From NCBI RefSeq assembly GCF_037038585.1, contig NC_092520.1, positions 63,074,001 to 63,138,000 on the forward strand: a DNA stretch of 64,000 nucleotides, given 5' to 3'. Below are positions 1 to 14,354 of this stretch, one piece after another. Position 1 is the first letter of the stretch, and each line of letters opens with the position of its first letter. A program made the position numbers and the translations under genes. Under the pieces are notes generated by a model, which was not told the origin of the DNA, did no database searches, and saw only the letters and a list, made by a program, of their open reading frames with translations. Source of the stretch: Patagioenas fasciata. Taxonomy: Eukaryota; Chordata; Aves; Columbiformes; Columbidae.

Positions 1-1349
1 GAACCTAAGCTTCAGTCATCACTAATGTTATCTTCTGTTGAAGTCCTCCTATGAGACCAAATCTATTTGCACTGAAATAGCTTCTGAAATCGTCTCCTAG
101 CTCTAGAAAGAATAAATTATCTTCTGGGCTATAAACAAGATTGAAAAGAAAAATATCTCCCAATGAAAAATGGATTTAAAATGCATTTTTCAACACATCC
201 AAAATCATGCAAATAGAGAAAAATGAAATACTCTGTGAGCCTCAGAACAATTCTATTTTGATTCAACAGTTTGATTGGATGGCACGAAAGAGAAAAAGCA
301 ATAACGCGAGAGGGTTTTCCAAGAAGTTTCCCAAAACTGTCTGGAGTCCTATGCTAGCACATTTTCATGCATAAGACACCTCTTCCCCATCTCTTTTTGG
401 TCACGTGGAACACAAAGTTATTTTGAGGGTGCTCTACAAATTCCTAAGTATCTTTGGTAATATCTCATAGCCCTTCTAACGGTTCATGGTTCCCATATGT
501 GCTTCAGTTTGACATAATCCCTTCTGCAGTAATATTCCAGGAAGGAAAACATCAATAACTTGTACTGGCCTTTCACATCTAGGGCAAAACTTTTCAGGGT
601 CCCATTTACCCTCCTGATGTAACACTGCACAAAGAACTCAAACTTCTCTCACAATCCAGAAATCACATTGCAAATAAACAAGCAGCAAGAACAATGAAGT
701 TTTATAAAATCAGCATTCAAAGTAACACAAGTTTGTTGCTTCTGTGGAGACCAAGGATTTAGTGCACAGTGCTCCTGAAGAGATGACAAAAAAAAAGCCA
801 CAGGGCATCATAGGCACATTTAATTTTTGCAATTCACTGTCACTGTCAAAAACCTCCCTTCCTTGGAGGAGCACAACTAACCTTTTGCAAAGACAAGGGC
901 AGTCTTCTCTAGCTTGTGGCCATGACTAATTACCTTTGACTTCTATTTCATTTTAATGAGAAGTATCTAGCTTCCTTCCTTACCCTATTTTTATTTATGT
1001 GGCTGAAGAGACTTGCTTTTTTGGCTTAAATCTTCTCAGTAGAGGCTGACCAGTTTGCATTTACTCACTATACTGCTCAACCTCAAAAGACATTTCCTCT
1101 ACTGATTATTTATTTCCTCAAACTTCCTGCCAATTCCCAGGTCTCTTTTAGATCTGTTGTTTTTTCAGTTATCTAAACAAATTAACAAATTTTTTACTCT
1201 ATTTTCCCCTTTTTCTTTTGGAGATTCAAATTTCTGTTGGCTTTAGGATCTTCCAGTTAAACTTCGAACAAATTCCCCATTTTGTTCTCCAAGTCCCTGG
1301 AAAGGATTCAGATAATTTCACTCACTGTTACCTTTACAACCCTGTCATT

Positions 1350-1382
1350 AAAAAAAAAAAAATAAAAAAAAAAAAATAAAAA
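1350..1382. repeat. A-rich tract with single T interruptions
   Basis: Two runs of A, each about a dozen bases, are separated by single T residues. In the gene sense this is a T-rich tract lying directly downstream of a consensus splice-donor sequence at 1389/1390, described separately. Confidence 0.9.
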
Positions 1383-1455
1383 TACTTACCTGTAAATGTT
1401 TCTTTTTAAAACAAAAAGCCCCCATGCAAATTTACATTGAAGGCTTTCAACTACA

Positions 1456-1705
1456 TGTACTGGTTTTGGCTGAGATAGAATTTATTTTTTTCATAGTAGC
1501 TGGTATAGTGCTATGTTTTGGATTTGTGATCAAAAGAGTGTTGATAATACATCAATACTCCATACCATATGACATCACGCTCAGCAAGAAAAGCTAGAGG
1601 GAGGAGGGGGTGGAGTTCGCCAGGGCTGTCATTGCCTGGGGACTGGCTGGGCATCAGTCAGCTAGTAGTGAGCAACTAAAGGATTTTTTTGGTTGTTGTT
1701 GTGTT

Positions 1706-1736
<31 letters not shown>

Positions 1737-1902
1737 TTGATTTTCTTGGTTTTGTTTTTCTCTGTTTCCTTTACCTATTAAGCTGTCTTTATGTCAACCC
1801 ACAAGTTTTGCTACTTTTCCGATTCTCTCCCTCAGTCCGCTGCTGGGGAATGAGCAAGCAGCTGTGTAGTGCTTAGATGCCTCCTGGGGTTAAACCACAA
1901 CA
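1456..1902 (+). mobile_element. Solo LTR of an avian endogenous retrovirus, internally deleted
   Basis: The element opens with TGTACTGGTTTTGGCTGAG and closes with GGGTTAAACCACAACA, so it has TG...CA ends. Between them are stretches I recognise from a common avian ERV LTR family: a segment around 'catagtagctggtat', the 'ccatacc...tgacatca' core and, near the end, 'aagctgtctttatgtcaacc'. At 447 bp it looks shorter than the family as I remember it, with material probably missing near 1555. A T23 tract sits at 1704-1726. The flanking pentamers, ctaca and ctatg, agree at only three of five positions, so the target duplication is weak or eroded. No internal retroviral genes accompany it. It is antisense to ANKRD10 in intron 2. 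The family assignment is from memory. Confidence 0.8.
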
Positions 1903-4041
1903 CTATGCACTCAGAAAATATTTCTAGTATAGCTATCTGACTAAGACACAAAAGCACTATTTTACCTGACAAGAAATATAAAATAACCCCATTCCTTAAC
2001 TCGGGTGACTGAATTTCAAGTTCTATCAGCTGATCCCATTTCCAAAAGCTCTTCAGATTTCTTAGACCGAGCACCCTACCCTTTCTCAAGGCAAGAAGTA
2101 GAAGCTGGAGAATGCTGAGTATTTTGCCTCATTCTTTGCTAAAGATGCTTTGAATTCACGATGGTTTCGCCTTCTGAATTTTGAGTACAGATGAGAACAA
2201 ATGGAATTTTTTTTTACCTGGATTTAGTCCAAATTGTTGTTTAAAATACAAAACTGTAATATACCAAAGTAATTAGTGTTTTCTTCTTCCCCACCAAAGG
2301 TATCAGTGTGTTCAGCTCGTGCTAGTGTAAGTCGTCTAACCCTCCTAAATCTATCTGCCATCACTGCCACATGATGGTAACTGGCTGGATGAAAAGTTAG
2401 AATCACCTGTAAGGATGCAGTATTTCTTACCCCTTCTCTTAAAGACAGGTCACATAAAACTTTTGGCCAATCAATGCAGGCAACATACAATATAATGTTT
2501 AATAGGCTGAGGCTAGAGGGAAAACATATTTAAATGAATAACAGACTTTTTGATCAAAAAGTACTTTGCACTGTTACAGTGAACTACAGCAGGCAGTAGA
2601 TGAGTGGAGGTCTTGAATCCTATTGTTAAGAACTATTAGTAGGCACTGCCCACTTAAAACAAACAAACAAAACAAAACACAATGCACAGGACTTTCTCGA
2701 GTCCACTGCTGGGCAGAAATAGGCAGGTCATTACTTGACTCTTCAGCTTCCTCCTGTGAATTTTTATGGTGATCCTGATGGACAAGAACTGCCCACTGAT
2801 CAGAGAGACAGTTGTTTTTAGCCAGTACATACAGTTAAATAAGGGGGCTGTCCATCACAATATATACTCACAGAACTTATTTGAGGACAGCAAGGTACAG
2901 CTGGGACAAGCAGTTTTCAGCATTTGTCCTTCACTGCTTCTGCTGCCTGAGAAATGTCCCGGGCAACTGTCACCAGCACCGAGATGTGCATTTTCAAGTT
3001 TTCCTAACCTACAGCATGGGCTACAATACAATACCTCAGGGCAGATATGACAAAGCATGCATGCAAATTCTACTGAGTACCGGAGGTTTACGTTAAGACT
3101 GAGACTCGAGTGGATTCCTTTTCAGAAGCTATCCTTTTCTTTTTCCAGAGATGATGGGTTAGTCTGTAGCCAATGACCAGAAGTCAGTTTGGAAGGAAAG
3201 TTTTACTAGTTTAAATATCAAGTATTCCCAGATCTTTCTCAGCATGTGTTTTGTATCCAGTGTCCATGGAACACTTGTCCTCATACAAGCATTAGCCAGT
3301 GACTATGTCTGTTTGAAGCACAGCATCAGTCAGCGAGCTGGAAGGAATAAACAAAATACACATCAGGAAATAGTGCTCCAAAAGCTCAAAAGTGTGGGTG
3401 GAAGCCCTAGATGATCACCTGAAAGTGCCTGGAAGTTAAATAAGGAAACATGACCATTTATTAAGCAGTTCAAATCAAACAAGAATACTAGATTTTGACT
3501 GCAATTCAATAAACAGCTGGAAGGAATTGGGGAGAGCAAAGCGTGCACTATGCTTTACACAGCCACGTATGAAACATCACAGGCATTTGTGGGATGAGTT
3601 TGCTGCTGCAGGGATCACCATGGTACACTGTCTAGCTTTCAGTGCTCATGGATGTGAAACTAGTGTGACTGATCAGTTGCATCTTAACAAAGAACTGACA
3701 TTTTTTGTTTCTATTACCATTTTAATTAACCACAGCTATCTTCTTACTTCATAATCAAAACAAATCTAAAATACCTCTTCTTGTATGTTCAACTAATATT
3801 TTGTGGGGTCAAAAAAAAAAAGTTATTACATTCCAGTGTAACTTGAGCCTGCTGTTAACAACAGGCTTCCACAGTGTCAGCTCTTAGTACTTTCTGTATT
3901 AGTGTCCTTTGCCTGTCAATACCTTAATCTGCCCTTCAAAATCTACAGGATACTATCACCACTATCTCATTTAAAAGCTTGAGAACCACAGTACTGTTCC
4001 TCCCATAGAGGACCACAGATCTATTATTTGGATTTGCACTA

Positions 4042-4750
4042 GTGAAAAAACACCAATTTTTAAAGACTCCTGAGTCACTGGATAGTCTTGGTGACTTCTT
4101 TAAGCTGGAACAAGTTTGCTGCCTACTTTTAACTGCATATTATACTGCCTTCTCCCTTCATTTAGAGCCATCTGCATGTTGCCCTCAGCCCACGGAGAGA
4201 TCTCTCTGCATTCTTGTCTTCTTTTGGAGGCTAGCTGCTACTGTCGTCTTTGCTACAACCTCACTCACTAGATGCAATTTTTCTTTCCCCCCATCACATT
4301 CCGGGACAGCAAGCTTGTTCTTCTACTCCATTTCAATCTCACTGGTCACTTCTTCTCTTTATCCTCATAGTTGGAAACTTTCATTCTTCTCATTCATTCA
4401 TTTTCATTCATTCTTCTCTTCTCATTTAGCAGATACAGCAGATTGTAAGTCTTTATTCTGTGCATGCCATGTTTCCTCTCTAATCACTGTTTCTTTATAT
4501 TCTTACCTGGTCTCCAGATGCATATATAGTTCTTGTATTTTCTTGTCTGAAGATTCTACTACTATGCAGCAATAACTTATTGCACAAGTTAGTTTTCTCA
4601 GGTATCAAGGAGAAGATGCCATCTATAGCCTCTGCATCCAGTCACCTTCATTGTTTCTACAATTCTCCTGGTGTCTCACAGCTGTTCTCAATGCACCAGC
4701 CGTCTTTTCTGAAAACTCAACACAAACTTCCCCATTTCTTATTTTTGCAT
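4042..4750. other. Pyrimidine-rich block with (ATTC)n-like stretch
   Basis: The plus strand is strongly C/T-biased, with a degenerate ATTC microsatellite near 4388-4425. The bias removes stop codons and leaves a 177-codon plus-strand frame rich in Ser, Phe and Leu. I attribute that frame to composition rather than coding: it has no domain, no splice context, and lies antisense in an intron. Confidence 0.6.
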
Positions 4751-5654
4751 GGATTAAAAAAAAAAAAAAAGAACCAAACTCTAAAAATGCAAATGTTCAA
4801 GTTCTTTAGCAGACTTAGTTTAACTCTACCACATATAAAATAGTCTGACTGTTAAATATTTTAAGAAAAATATGATGCAAGATTTAACAGACCAGACATT
4901 TTATGGATGCTGTGCTATACTACAGCTTTTAGTAAATGCATATTCTGTAGTACTAATTACTCTCCTAGATTATTATAAACAATAGTGTACTGTTATAAAG
5001 GCACACATAACAAGTCCATTCAGTAATGCAAACACTCCTCCAAATGCATAATAGTTTTAAGCGCTCGATTCTGTTACTGTACCAGAGTACAACAGTCCTT
5101 TACAGGAATGCATTCTCTGTTAAATAATTGTTATACATACTTACAGTAAAAGTAATGGAAAATTATTTAAAAAAAACCCCCATGCCTTCATTCTTTGTTA
5201 GTAAAATACATGTTTCTAATCTATTTGCATGAAGTTACTGAAAAAGCTTTAGAATTAATCTAAAAAGAAGAGTATGAAACCAGATGTACCTTAAAATAAA
5301 CCATGGCAGACCTTACAAGTTAGATGTACAACTAAATCATGAAGTACCACAAAGGTCTCATGGTTCTGTAGGTAATGGTGAATCGTTCCATTCTTAGCAT
5401 ATGCAATAAGCAAGGTGTTCCTCACTACTCTTTTTTCTTTCCCCTAAGGAGGCATTACAATATCACAGTATTTTCTAATGCTGCCAACACCAGAGCAGCA
5501 TACCATTTTCTTCAAGAAGCAGGAAGATGTCACTTTCTAAAACAAATGTTCTCCAAACCTTTAATGGCTTAAAGAACATTAATTAGCCCTATCTCTTCTA
5601 TAATAAAAATGGTCTATAACTGATAATTAAACCATTTCACTTCAGTTGATGTTA

Positions 5655-5942
<288 letters not shown>

Positions 5943-6363
5943 TTACACAGATGTGTTATGACAATTAGCACATGCTAAATAAATAAATACATAAAATCTA
6001 AAAAACTAAACTTACCAGTGAAACTACATGGATGGAAAGCAAGAGAGAATATTAGATTTTCCCCCTTCTCCCTATACTCCCTGCTCCTTTGGTCATAGAC
6101 TGCACCTAAAAAGTACTTAATTCTCACCCCCAAAACCAAATTCCAATATTTATTTTCAGGATGGCAGAAAAGAGGGCATAAATAGCTCTCATAGTCAGCT
6201 CTGAGGTATTTGGTTCACTTTCTTTATGGAGAAATTAAAAAAAAAAAAAGTGTTCCAATCCAGAAAAGCTGCAAGTGTGATACTAAACAGACATTACTAG
6301 ATGTTTGCCAAAACAAGAGTGTTGTTAGGAGATACATGGATGTATTCTCAAGAGAGTTTAGAG

Positions 6364-6484
6364 CAGGGATGTCAAACTCATTTTCGCCAGGGGCCACATC
6401 AGCCTCCTAAAATTACATTTGGCCCCTTGAAGGCAACCGTGAGGCTGATGTAGCCCCCCAGCAAAAGTGAGTTTGACACTTCTG
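6364..6484. mobile_element. hAT-like miniature inverted-repeat element (MITE)
   Basis: This 121-bp element has inverted ends: CAGGGATGTCAAACTCA on the left and, read from the right end on the minus strand, CAGAAGTGTCAAACTCA. The inner parts are also inverted copies, 'ggccacatcagcctc' against 'gaggctgatgtagcc'. The element is therefore close to one long hairpin with no coding capacity. The flanking octamers gtttagag and gttcagaa match at six of eight positions, which fits an aged 8-bp hAT target duplication. CAGGG ends with 8-bp duplications are typical of hAT non-autonomous elements; the exact family is not assigned. Confidence 0.8.
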
Positions 6485-7750
6485 GTTCAGAAGAAGGTAA
6501 ATCAGGAAAACACAAGAAATATATTAAATTTCTTTAATGTTTTCTTAGCGTGACAGAAGCAGATTACTAATGAAAACAAACACTGAATACTATGCTAAAT
6601 CTATAAAAGGAATAAATTATTTTCACCATTTTCTTTTTATTACAGCTGAAGAACTGTTAAAAGCAAAATAGGTTACATGTTTGTGGCAATAGCAAAGAAA
6701 ACCTCTCTGCTTTAATAAACTGCATTATTTTGCCACACTATTTTCTGACTTCTATTTTCCCCTCATACTAAACAGAAGTGTCAGATATCCAGCTACTATT
6801 TTTACATGTTCAAAACATGACATTTGTAGAAGCTAGGCAAACCGCAGCTATGATGACCTCAACTTTCAAAAACAGTCCAAAAAATGCTCCTTTCCTGTCA
6901 CACAGTAACATTGTCTTTTTGTTGATAGGATAAGGAATACACTACGCTAAAATAAACAGTTTAGTCTAGGCTTCCATTTATTGTGGTTGGAAAACAAACA
7001 CCACTGCACAGATGCAACAGCAAAACAAAAAGCCATCACATTGACTCAAGGCATTGGTTCATATAAAACAAATTTCTAGAGGTCAGTCCCTTCCAGTTAA
7101 AGATGATGTTTGTTATTCCATAGCTGTGGTTATGGCTAATCTTTTCATAAAGGAGCAATTTAAAAAAAAGGCATCAGAAAGTCAGCTGTCAGCTTGATTA
7201 CAGATAGATGCATAAACATCACAATTCCAACATTCTTCTCTACTGCTGTCAGTCTCTTTTTTTTAACCTGTAAATTCCTTTTTGATGAATTACATACATG
7301 ACATAGAAGTACCAAGCACTGTAGTGAAGTATTTTGTATTAGTTTTGCAAAGATATTGTGAACTTAATTGTTTCCTCCCCCCATATAATTCAAACAAACA
7401 CTTATGAACGAAATCCTTTATGATATACAGTACTTTTTTAGACTGCAATGGACCTGATACTACACACAGATGTACCCTTAACTCACTGATTGCATGATGT
7501 AAACATGCAAGGGTGAGGGTAAGTTACAGTATTAATGAATCTAGTTCCATAAACCTCAACATTATCAAAGACAGTACATTTTCAAAAGCAAACAAGTTCT
7601 TCTACTGCAACGAAAAAAATACATTAAAAATGGTGTAAGAAAAATCTATAATTCTAGCGCTAGACTGCCTAAACACATTTTGTATTTGCTGATCTTAGAC
7701 TTTCCTTGTTCACATGCTAGCACACCTAACATGGCTGTTAAGCCTCAATA

Positions 7751-7794
7751 ATTATTAATAATTGTAACACGAAAATTATTAATAAGTGACACGA
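7751..7794. repeat. Imperfect 24-bp tandem duplication, AT-rich with CpG ends
   Basis: Copy 1 (7751-7772) reads ATTATTAATAA then TTGTAACACGA. Copy 2 (7775-7794) reads ATTATTAATAA then GTGACACGA. Both keep an ACACGA end in otherwise CpG-poor intronic DNA. Confidence 0.7.
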
Positions 7795-8640
7795 CGGAAT
7801 AAGATCCATTTACAACAAGAGGTCCCTATAGTATAACTGCAAACAAAGTTCAGCCAGTTTAAAACAACACACTTGTAATAGAATTAGTTAGAAAACACTT
7901 TCAGACAAGCATTAGAACTCTAGAGTAGAATATTTCCTGCACAGAAACCAGAGTGAAAGTATTTCCACAATTAGACAGGCATTATAGTCCATCAACTGAA
8001 AGGAGAAAAATACTGGACTGGTTCATCAGCATGATCTTGCACTGTTTAAATCCATTTTATAAGATGGCTACATGTCATAATTACCCATACTTCTTTAAAT
8101 GTGGTGGGTTTTTTTCTTTTCTCTTGTGTACCGTGTTTTTTTTTTTCATTGTCTCTTACAGGGTCTTAAACAATGAAGGTAACATTTCATCCCATCAAAG
8201 ATGAAGTGTGGGTCTTCTGCATCATGGCTGTCAGAGAAACCTGTTTCTTTCAAAATTATAGCAGAATGAAGTAAATTACTTCCATGGATAGGAAACGTCA
8301 ACATAATGAAAAACTTCATTTGATTACTTATGCTTGAAATTAGGATACACAAGTCCACTTCTGTAAATAACCTTTTAGAAGATATTTTCCACTGTATTGT
8401 TATACCTAAAGTAGAGGTTAAACTGATTTAATGAAGAAGAAAGACAGGGCTCTGCACAGGCCACAACACTGGCAAAATACCGAGGAAGAGACAGGCTTTT
8501 TATCTGTACTACTTCTGTTTCAAAAGAAACAGAATGTACTTAAGGCTCTTTTGCTTCCTACAATGTAAACAGTCAAGCGGCAAAAATAAAACTAGGAGAG
8601 GAGTACAAGCAAATAGATGGGGTCAGAGAAAATGAAAATA

Positions 8641-8652
8641 CACGTGCACGTG
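8641..8652. promoter_or_regulatory. Perfect 12-bp palindrome of two abutting E-boxes
   Basis: CACGTGCACGTG is two canonical CACGTG E-boxes placed end to end in ANKRD10 intron 1. CACGTG is bound by bHLH factors such as USF, MYC/MAX and CLOCK/BMAL1. Binding here is inferred from the motif alone. Confidence 0.4.
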
Positions 8653-9640
8653 GTTAAAAAACAGAAATGAAATTAAGGTTAGTATAAGACAAAGTGAATT
8701 AACAGTGACTATGTTTTTATGCAAGCCCTGTATTTTCTATCTCTCTGCTAGCTTTTTAGATCATTAACAATCTCACATTGTGACCCATTTTCTCATAAAT
8801 CTACAGGATGCTGGTATAATTTAGAGCACTATATAATTAACTCTAATTTGAATACAGCAACCATAATGGGAATTAATTTACATCTCAGGATATGAGCACT
8901 TCTCTGCAGCCAGGGAGTATCCCAAAAATGCAAACTCAACACAGCGAGTACATTTGGACTTGCTACTAACTCTAAAAGGAGGTCCACACTGTCTTTAAAA
9001 CTCCAGATACTACAACTCCAGATGTTACAATCAACAACACTGGTTGTAGTATCTACCATCCTCAGTTGACTTTGCTTGTATTTTATTACTTCCAAGCTGT
9101 ACAAGTATGTTTCAAAGTAAGCTATTAAAAAATATTGTGTTTTCACTTTTAGTCTTAAGATAGTCCATTTTTATCAGTATTGCCCCCAAAAAGCTATCTT
9201 TTCTCATTTATATATTCATTTCTAACAAAACTTGATTGTTGATGCTACTGCCTTACTGCAGTACAAGTGCGTGTAAGAATATCATAGCTGTCCTACGATA
9301 CAAGGGCTTTCTTCTATGTTCAAATTGTGCAAAAGGTTAAAGGAAAAATATACCTCTATACTGCTCAAGTTCATCAACCCTAGACCAATGCTGTGTGTCC
9401 ATGCACACACAGGTGTTTCAGATCTCACTGCTTATGACAAGTTACTCCACAATGACTTCTGGAAAGGAACTACATCAGTTTTGTAATTTCAGCCTCCTAC
9501 AGAGCTGCACTTAGGACCAAAACATGTCTAGCAGACCATACTGCTAAACACCCCTATATCAGCACAGCTGTGAAGTTCTGTCACCATTTAATTTCCTTCA
9601 GGAAAAGAAAATCAAATGAGTGAAAATTCCACGAAATCTA

Positions 9641-9704
9641 AAACCAACCAACCAAAAAACAAAAACACAAAACCAAACAACCAAAAAAAACCCACAAACC
9701 CACA
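9641..9704. repeat. A/C-rich low-complexity tract
   Basis: A degenerate run of AACC, AAAC and CCAAAA units with no clean period. A similar tract occurs at 15905-15985. Confidence 0.85.
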
Positions 9705-11588
9705 AGTGAAGAAAAAAAACACGTCTTATTCAGTAACTAATAATGAACATTAAAAAAAATTACTGGTTTAAAACTCTGATAGTTTGAGAAACAGAAGAAC
9801 TCTCCATTTGAAATATGGATTAATCTGAACGTGTAAAAAAACATAAGACATGCATATGAATGCCCCCTAAAAGCAGCTGTTGTTTCACTGCTGGCAACCA
9901 TCTATTAAGTAGGAAAAGGTACAAGTATAACTATGCCACACAAACACAAAGTCAGCCAAGTTTGGGATCCAATTCCATTACTGTAATCTTTTCAAGTGTG
10001 TTGTAGTGTGTCTGGCTTTGAGAAAGGAACATTACCTAACAAGACTATAAAATATGGAGCTAATTTCCATAAATTGAAGTTGCCTGTCACAAGGTTTTAG
10101 GAAAGCACATATATGCAAAGGTATATGAACCCCATTTATAGCTTATGTCATCTTTGCAAGTCTCATTTCATTTGCCAGATTTTTTCCCCTCTTATATGCA
10201 ACAATACCACGTATCAAATTTTGCTGATAGTCAAGAAACAACGTGGCAAATATAAACATAGTATTTTGCAGACTGACTTGTTCCATTTGTTAGCCATTTC
10301 TGAAAGAGTCTGCTCAACAGAAACTAAAAACATACCCAAAAACTCACATCACCTAGCATGGTTAGTAGAAAGCTGAAGTTGCTCAAAGGAAAAAACAAAA
10401 CAACATACACACTCAAAAGACAAAAGCAAGACTGCCACAAGCACATACTGAAGACAAATTTTTATGAGAAGAAAAACAAAAATAGAAGACTGTAATGGCA
10501 AATTAATATATTCATATTTTCTATGAGTATACTTTATGATAAAATTCAAGGCACTGCACTTTTTTTTTTGGAGTGTAGATGATTCCTAGCTTCTTTCTGA
10601 ACAGATAGAAGGCTGCCTCAGATTTTGGTGGTTGTCTTTCAATTTTTTTAAGACTAAAGGACTACTTTGGTGTGTTTCTAAAGCGTTTCTCAAACAAGCA
10701 CTGCAGATGAGATTACTTAACACATAGAAACCATCTCTTAATGTACTTTTATAAACCATGACAACTGCCTAAGTACATTCATCTTCTTTCTCCGGCACGC
10801 AATCAATAAACAAAAATATACTGGAAACGGGAAGGAAAACAGGAACAAAAGCTGCTCAAAATCTAAAACCAGACAAATCAATGTGGGGAAAAAAAAAAAC
10901 AAAACCAAAACCCAGCCCTCTAGGCTGGCATATTGCATAGGCTGGAACACCCACCCCATTAGAAACAAAAAAGGCCCAAGAAATTAAGATACTACTCATG
11001 TTAAGACTTGAAGTTAGAGATAAGCCAGAGAAGAAAGGTGCTTTAGAAATATTTGGGTAATATTTTTCCATTCGCCTATCTCCTAAATAGCAGTTAATTC
11101 CCATTTTTGTGTTTGTCAATCCAACAAAGAAGATTACAAACACATTCACGTTGAAAACAGTACTAGGATTCTCCTATAACATGGCTTCAAACACTGCCTG
11201 TCAGCTTTGAAAGATCATTGTCTTTTTTAATCATCAAGGTTCAGAAGGAATCGAATTCAGAGGTTTTGGGAACACAGGCAAATTCTACTTTTCACCTAAA
11301 TACAAAGCTCTACCCATAGAATGGAGAAACACGTATAGTGTTGCTATTTCGTATGTTTTGATCTCTTCTGCATTGCAACGACGTCAACGCTAACGCAGTT
11401 AATTCCGTATCCGTGCATGCATAAGACGGAGGAGCGCATCGCAAGCACAAGCATCTTCTTCCCGAAATCCTAACAAGCCGGTAGTCATAACACAGCCACC
11501 ACAACAAACAGTCTCTAGGTGTGGGGCCCATGGATGATAAGGGCCATGACCAGACTCCGCAGACAAAGCGCGAAGGGAGGGAGGGTCA

Positions 11589-12578
<990 letters not shown>

Positions 12579-12991
12579 TCACGGGCGGGGCCAGGCTCCC
12601 CGCGGGACGCCGGGGCGGGGCGCGGCGGGAAGCGCGCGGCCGCCCCCTCGTTGCCGCCCGGGGACCGTTTTTTTTTTGCCGTTGCCCGAGGCGGTAAAGC
12701 GGCGCCGCCGTTTGAGGAAGCGGATTTGGCAGCGGCCTCCGGGGCAGGGCGGGAGCGGCCTACTCGGTCCTGGCGGAGAGAGACAGCGTCTCTGGGCTCG
12801 CCGGAGAAAGGCTGCCGGCGCCATGGGACGAGGGGAATGGCCCCGTGTTTCCGCTTCTCTTCCCCCCGGCAGGTAGAATCTGCCGGCGGGAGGCCCCCGC
12901 CGCGGAGCACGGAGCATCGCCGGTGTTCCTGAGCCTGCGCTGAGGGGAGCGGGATCGTCCTTCCTTGAGGATGCGCTGCTGGCTTTCAACA

Positions 12992-13383
12992 TACATTGCA
13001 AGGCTGAGGGAGCTGGGTCTCTTTAGTTTGGAGGAGACTGAGGGGTGGCCTCATTAATGTTTATGTAAAGGGTGAGTGTCACGAGGATGGAGCCGGGCTC
13101 TTCTCAGTGACAACCAATAGTAAGACAAGGGGCAGTGAGTACAAACTGGAACACAGGAGGTTCCACTTAAATACGAGAAGAAACTCCTTCACAGTGGGGA
13201 TGACAGAGCACTGGAACAGGCTGCACAGGGAGGTTGTGAAGTCTCCTTCTCTGGAGACATTCAAAGCCCGCCTGGACACGTTCCTGTGTAGCCTCATCTA
13301 GGTGTTCCTGGCTCCACCAGGGGGATTGGACCAGATGATCTTTTGAGGTCCCTTCCAATCCCTAGCATTCTGTGATTCTGTGA
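12992..13383 (+). mobile_element. CR1 LINE 3' fragment
   Basis: A 5'-truncated CR1 with the ORF2 C-terminal region followed by the 3'UTR. Landmarks are 'aaggctgagggagctggg', 'gagcactggaacaggctgc', 'gagacattcaaagcccgcc' and 'ggaccagatgatctt', ending in the terminal repeat ATTCTGTGATTCTGTGA. In the plus frame the peptide [19 protein letters not shown] is the usual CR1 ORF2 tail. It lies just outside the ANKRD10 CpG island, upstream of the gene. Confidence 0.95.
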
Positions 13384-14354
13384 TACCAATTCAATCTTAA
13401 CGCTATCCCATTGGATTATTAACTTTCCAGAGTGGCTGTGCCATTAGCAGCAGTAATGATGGAGGAAGAACATTTGTGTGAAAACACGCAGGGAAGCAGA
13501 TTTGAGGGAGACAAAGCATCAAACCTTTTTCCAGGCATCAAGTAATCTTGTTCACCTGAGCAGGCCCTCTTCAGTTCAGAATGGACTGTTCATGTGTGGA
13601 ATATGTTTCCATGCTTGGGGCCCTGACTTGAATACTCAGTTGTGTTCCCATGCACAATTTAAGTGCTTTCAAACTAAAATCAGTGTCCCTTGTCACTGTG
13701 GGTTTGTGCTGTATAATGGATAGCAAACCAAAGGATAACATTAGTATCTGATTATAATGACGGTGCCAAATTTTTAATTAAAACTAGAAACCAATCCTTG
13801 AGTAATGACTCCAGAGAAACTTTAGGAAACTTCTGTTGTTTGCACCTGATTGTTTTCTGTCCGAAGTATTTGTCAACTACTTTCCTGACAGTGGTAAAAT
13901 TAAATTGATGGTAATTTGTTTGTATAAATCTAAGTACATTCATCTACCTCCAAAAATAAAAGGATTTTTTTTTTTCAGTATACACTATTAAGCAATGCAA
14001 GCCAGGAATTGTGTTCTGAGGTAAAGAAGGTAGAAAGTAATTTCTGTTGAAAGTACCAAGAGACCTAGGCATTTCAAAAGCTTTAAGGTCAGGTTAAATG
14101 GCCCATTAAGGTATTGTGAAATATCTTACTTAATACAGGAGTTAGGATTTCTGAGAAAGTTTGTGTTTTTTCTCTCTTCTGGAAGCAAAAAATACTAATT
14201 AAGAAAAATAATAAAAATATATGTAGTTGGCTTTGGATTAGTTTCTGTGCATGAGTAATGTGTATTTTGTATCTCAAATTATTTGGTTTAAACTGGTTAT
14301 TTAATTACTTTTCTAATTGAACTAGTAATTAAATGTGTAGAGATGATAGGGTGT

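Noticed and set aside
2212-2262. Possible small ANKRD10 exon before CAG|GTAAAA near 2217 on the minus strand
   Set aside because: An acceptor-like TACAG and a donor-like site exist, but the encoded residues do not resemble any part of ANKRD10 that I know. The donor is weak outside the first bases.
2224-2490. 88-codon minus-strand frame in ANKRD10 intron 2
   Set aside because: No ankyrin core or other family feature; it ends at a stop just before the donor-like site.
4042-4575. 177-codon plus-strand frame
   Set aside because: Explained by pyrimidine-rich composition. It is antisense in an intron and Ser/Phe/Leu-rich without domains.
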